Below, piece after piece: positions 35,960-37,886 of a DNA stretch of 37,886 nucleotides. The notes under the pieces were generated by a model. It was not told where the DNA came from. It made no database searches and saw only the letters and a list, made by a program, of their open reading frames with translations. Made by a program: the position numbers and the translations under genes. Each line of letters begins with the position of its first letter. Position 1 is the stretch's first letter. This stretch comes from Stenotrophomonas maltophilia (GTDB lineage Bacteria > Pseudomonadota > Gammaproteobacteria > Xanthomonadales > Xanthomonadaceae), in NCBI GenBank assembly GCA_002435595.1, contig DJBL01000067.1:17866-55751 (forward strand). Reading direction: 5' to 3'.

Positions 35960-37371
35960 GAAAACCAGCCGTGCAGCATCCACGGCCCGCCGCGCCCCTC
36001 GGCACGGGTATAGGCCCAGCCGCGCTGGCCCTGGCCGGTTTCGATGACGTAGTAATCGCGGCGGATATCCCCTTCATCCCACCAGCCCGATTCGATCCGC
36101 TCCGGCCCGGACAGGATGCGCAGGTGCGGGTCGAGCAGCGGCTGCGGGCGTGGCAGCAACCAGCCGGGCCGCAGCGGCAGCAACGGCGGCGGGCCTTTGG
36201 GCGTACCGTGGGCATCGCCGCTGGCACGTTCGGGGCGATGTTCGGCGCGCAGCCCCAGGCCCTGCACGGCGTCATCGCCCAGCCGGGCACGCAGCCGCTC
36301 GCGCACCTGTTCCCAGGGCATCGCCTGCTGCGGGCGGGGGTCGAACAGATCGCGCGCGGCCGGCACGAACGGCGGCAGGTGCTCGGCCTGCAGGCGCAGG
36401 CCGCGGCTGCCGGCCGGCAGGTGCAGGTGGTCGACCCGGTTGCGCGCCAGCTCGAACAGCATCGCCGCATCGCGCTCGGGCGCGAGCAGGCCGATGGCCA
36501 GGCAGGTATCGGGATGCTGGTCGTGTTCGAACCACAGCTCGAAACGCTGCACGCCGCCATCGCGCGAACACAGGAACGCGGCCAGGTCGCCGGTGAGGCG
36601 GCGCAGCGGGAACAGCAGCGCCTGGGTGGATTCGATTTCGTAGTCGAACTCGATGCGTGCATCGAAGCGGTCCGGCGGCTGGTAATAGCGCAGCGGGGGC
36701 GTGCTGAGCCCGCGCAGTGCATCCAGGTGGGCCAGCACCTGCGGCGCAAAGCGCCGGGCCAGGCTGTCGCGCGGCAACTGGAAGGCCGCACCGAGCGTGC
36801 GCAGGCCCGAGCGCGCCAGCACCGTGACCGCTTCGGCCGGCAGGCCGCTGTGCTCGATCGGCAACTGGGCCAGGGTGGCCTCCAACTGGCCGGCCTCCAC
36901 GCCCAGCCGGGCATGTGCGCGGGTCAATACCCAGGCAGCATGCGGGTTGGGCGCGGCGACCAGGCGGTGGCGGAAGCCAAGCTCGGCCAGCCCATCGCAC
37001 AGGCGCTTTTCGATCGCCGGCCAATCGCCGAACAGGGCGCGGCTGGCGCCGATCTCCAACGCCAGCGCATGCGGGAAGGCCAGGCTGACCTGCGAGCTGA
37101 TGCCATACAACCAACTGGCCAGCAACTGGCGGGTGGCCTGTTCGGCGCGCGGGTCATGTTCGACGGCAAGCATGTCGCGGGTGAGGACCTGCGCGGCCGA
37201 CAGCAGCATGCCGCGGCGCAGCCCCCGTTGCCGGGCCGACGGGCTCACCGCGTGCAGCACGCGCCGTTGCGCCGGGCCACTGATCAGCACCAGCGGCACC
37301 GAGGGATCGGGTTGCTGGCGCAGGGCGGCATCCAGCGCCAGCTGTGGCAGCAACAGGCAGGCCCAGTGCAC
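35956..37371 (-). CDS. imuB: Y-family polymerase-like mutasome protein ImuB
   Basis: A 471-residue ImuB. It begins HWACLLLPQLALDAALR and has the Y-family fold layout, but the catalytic Asp/Glu residues (SMDAF- and SIDE-like motifs) are not seen, as expected: ImuB is an inactive scaffold that binds the sliding clamp and brings DnaE2 to lesions. The start is GTG (37369-37371), 9 bases after imuA. The C-terminus WAYTRAEGRGGPWMLHGWFS is typical of the family. It is coupled to dnaE2 by ATGA. Confidence 0.94.
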
Positions 37372-37380
37372 GGCGGCCGC

Positions 37381-37874
37381 TCAATGCGCCAGGGCCAGCG
37401 GCAACGGCTGCGCCGGGGCCATGCCGCCGCGGCACTTGAGCACGCGTACCTGGCCGTGCTCAAGCTGCAGCCGCAGGGGCGCCGGCGAGGCGTTGCGCGC
37501 CTGGCGCAGGTCGCGGAAGGCGAACCCCAGGCACTGGCCGGTTTCGGCGGCCACCTGCAGCCGGCGCAGGGCGCGGTCGTCGGCCTGCTGCGGCCAGCAC
37601 AGCACGGCGGCACAGGCAGCAGAACGCAGGCACTGTTCGGCCGCCCACAGGGCATCGCGCGGGGCCGCCCGCACGACCTGCACCTGGTTCAGGGCCAGCC
37701 CCGCACCGGCCCAGCCCGGCGCATGCGGCAGGTAGGGCGGGGCAATCAGCACGATGGTCTGCTGCTGCTGGCTCAGCCGCGCCAGGGTGGGCCAGACCAG
37801 GGCCAGCTCGCCTTGCCCCGGCGCGGCCAGCAGCACCTCCGACAGCGCTGCCGGCGGCCAGCCGCCCCCGGGCA
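37381..37874 (-). CDS. imuA: ImuA, partial (N-terminus beyond contig end)
   Basis: About 164 C-terminal-side residues of ImuA, a RecA/SulA-like ATPase-fold protein of the damage-tolerance mutasome. LPGGGWPPAALSEVLLAAPG matches the family start of the fold (GGGxPxGALxELL), then LSQQQQTIVLIAPPYLPHAP and LCWPQQADDRALRRLQVAA. The N-terminal residues are missing because the contig ends. An apparent start at 37875 is not real: it uses a base of adapter sequence. Confidence 0.88.
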
Positions 37875-37886
37875 AGATCGGAAGAG
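37875..37886. other. Illumina adapter remnant
   Basis: AGATCGGAAGAG equals the first 12 bases of the TruSeq adapter. It terminates the contig in the middle of imuA and is most simply untrimmed read sequence. Confidence 0.8.

Overview
This 37.9-kb window is high-GC, gene-dense chromosomal DNA from a gammaproteobacterium of the Xanthomonadaceae, most likely Stenotrophomonas. The support is the gene style (GlxA-type AraC regulator, DcaP-type porin, LytTR two-component pair, imuA-imuB-dnaE2 cassette) and two GTAG-headed stem-loop repeats of the SMAG/REP type known from S. maltophilia. The last 12 bases match the start of the Illumina TruSeq adapter, so the right edge is a contig end and not biology.

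Layout. 1-830: five minus-strand tRNA genes (Ala-GGC and Glu-UUC alternating) in repeated promoter-Ala-Glu-terminator units. 890-3760: a CueR-like regulator and a Cu+ P1B-ATPase in one operon behind a MerR-type promoter. 3917-6820: a GlxA-type regulator, then a membrane thioredoxin with an Lgt-like N-terminus and a DsbG-like lipoprotein. 6951-13414: a perfect FNR/Anr box and long leader, then porin, basic amino acid/polyamine antiporter, PLP decarboxylase and CDF transporter, which looks like an oxygen- or acid-responsive amino acid decarboxylation operon. 13429-16360: two small hypothetical genes, a RidA-like protein, a gene remnant, and a ParD-like/methionine aminopeptidase bicistron whose promoter is covered by a 30-bp dyad. 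16419-18532: LytTR regulator and LytS/YehU-type kinase, with 21-bp-phased direct repeats upstream.

18930-24050 is the most unusual part. An intact block (gstA, hxlR, small secreted protein, lysR, ridA) lies beside a decayed second copy: a GST fragment, a frameshifted secreted-protein gene, a LysR gene truncated at both ends, and a RidA fragment fused to a foreign membrane tail. The RidA pieces are almost identical at DNA level while the LysR pieces are clearly diverged, so the copy is a mosaic.

24045-32655: two small membrane proteins, a 728-residue AsmA-like protein whose stop codon lies in a GTAG repeat, a 66-residue gene whose ribosome site is folded into a hairpin, a LysR regulator, a lipoprotein, an operon of YggS/PLPBP, a GATase and a small protein, a divergent PtsJ-like MocR regulator (a plausible vitamin B6 pair), and a membrane-anchored hypothetical protein. 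32858-37874: the damage-tolerance mutasome genes dnaE2 (imuC), imuB and imuA, the last cut by the contig end.
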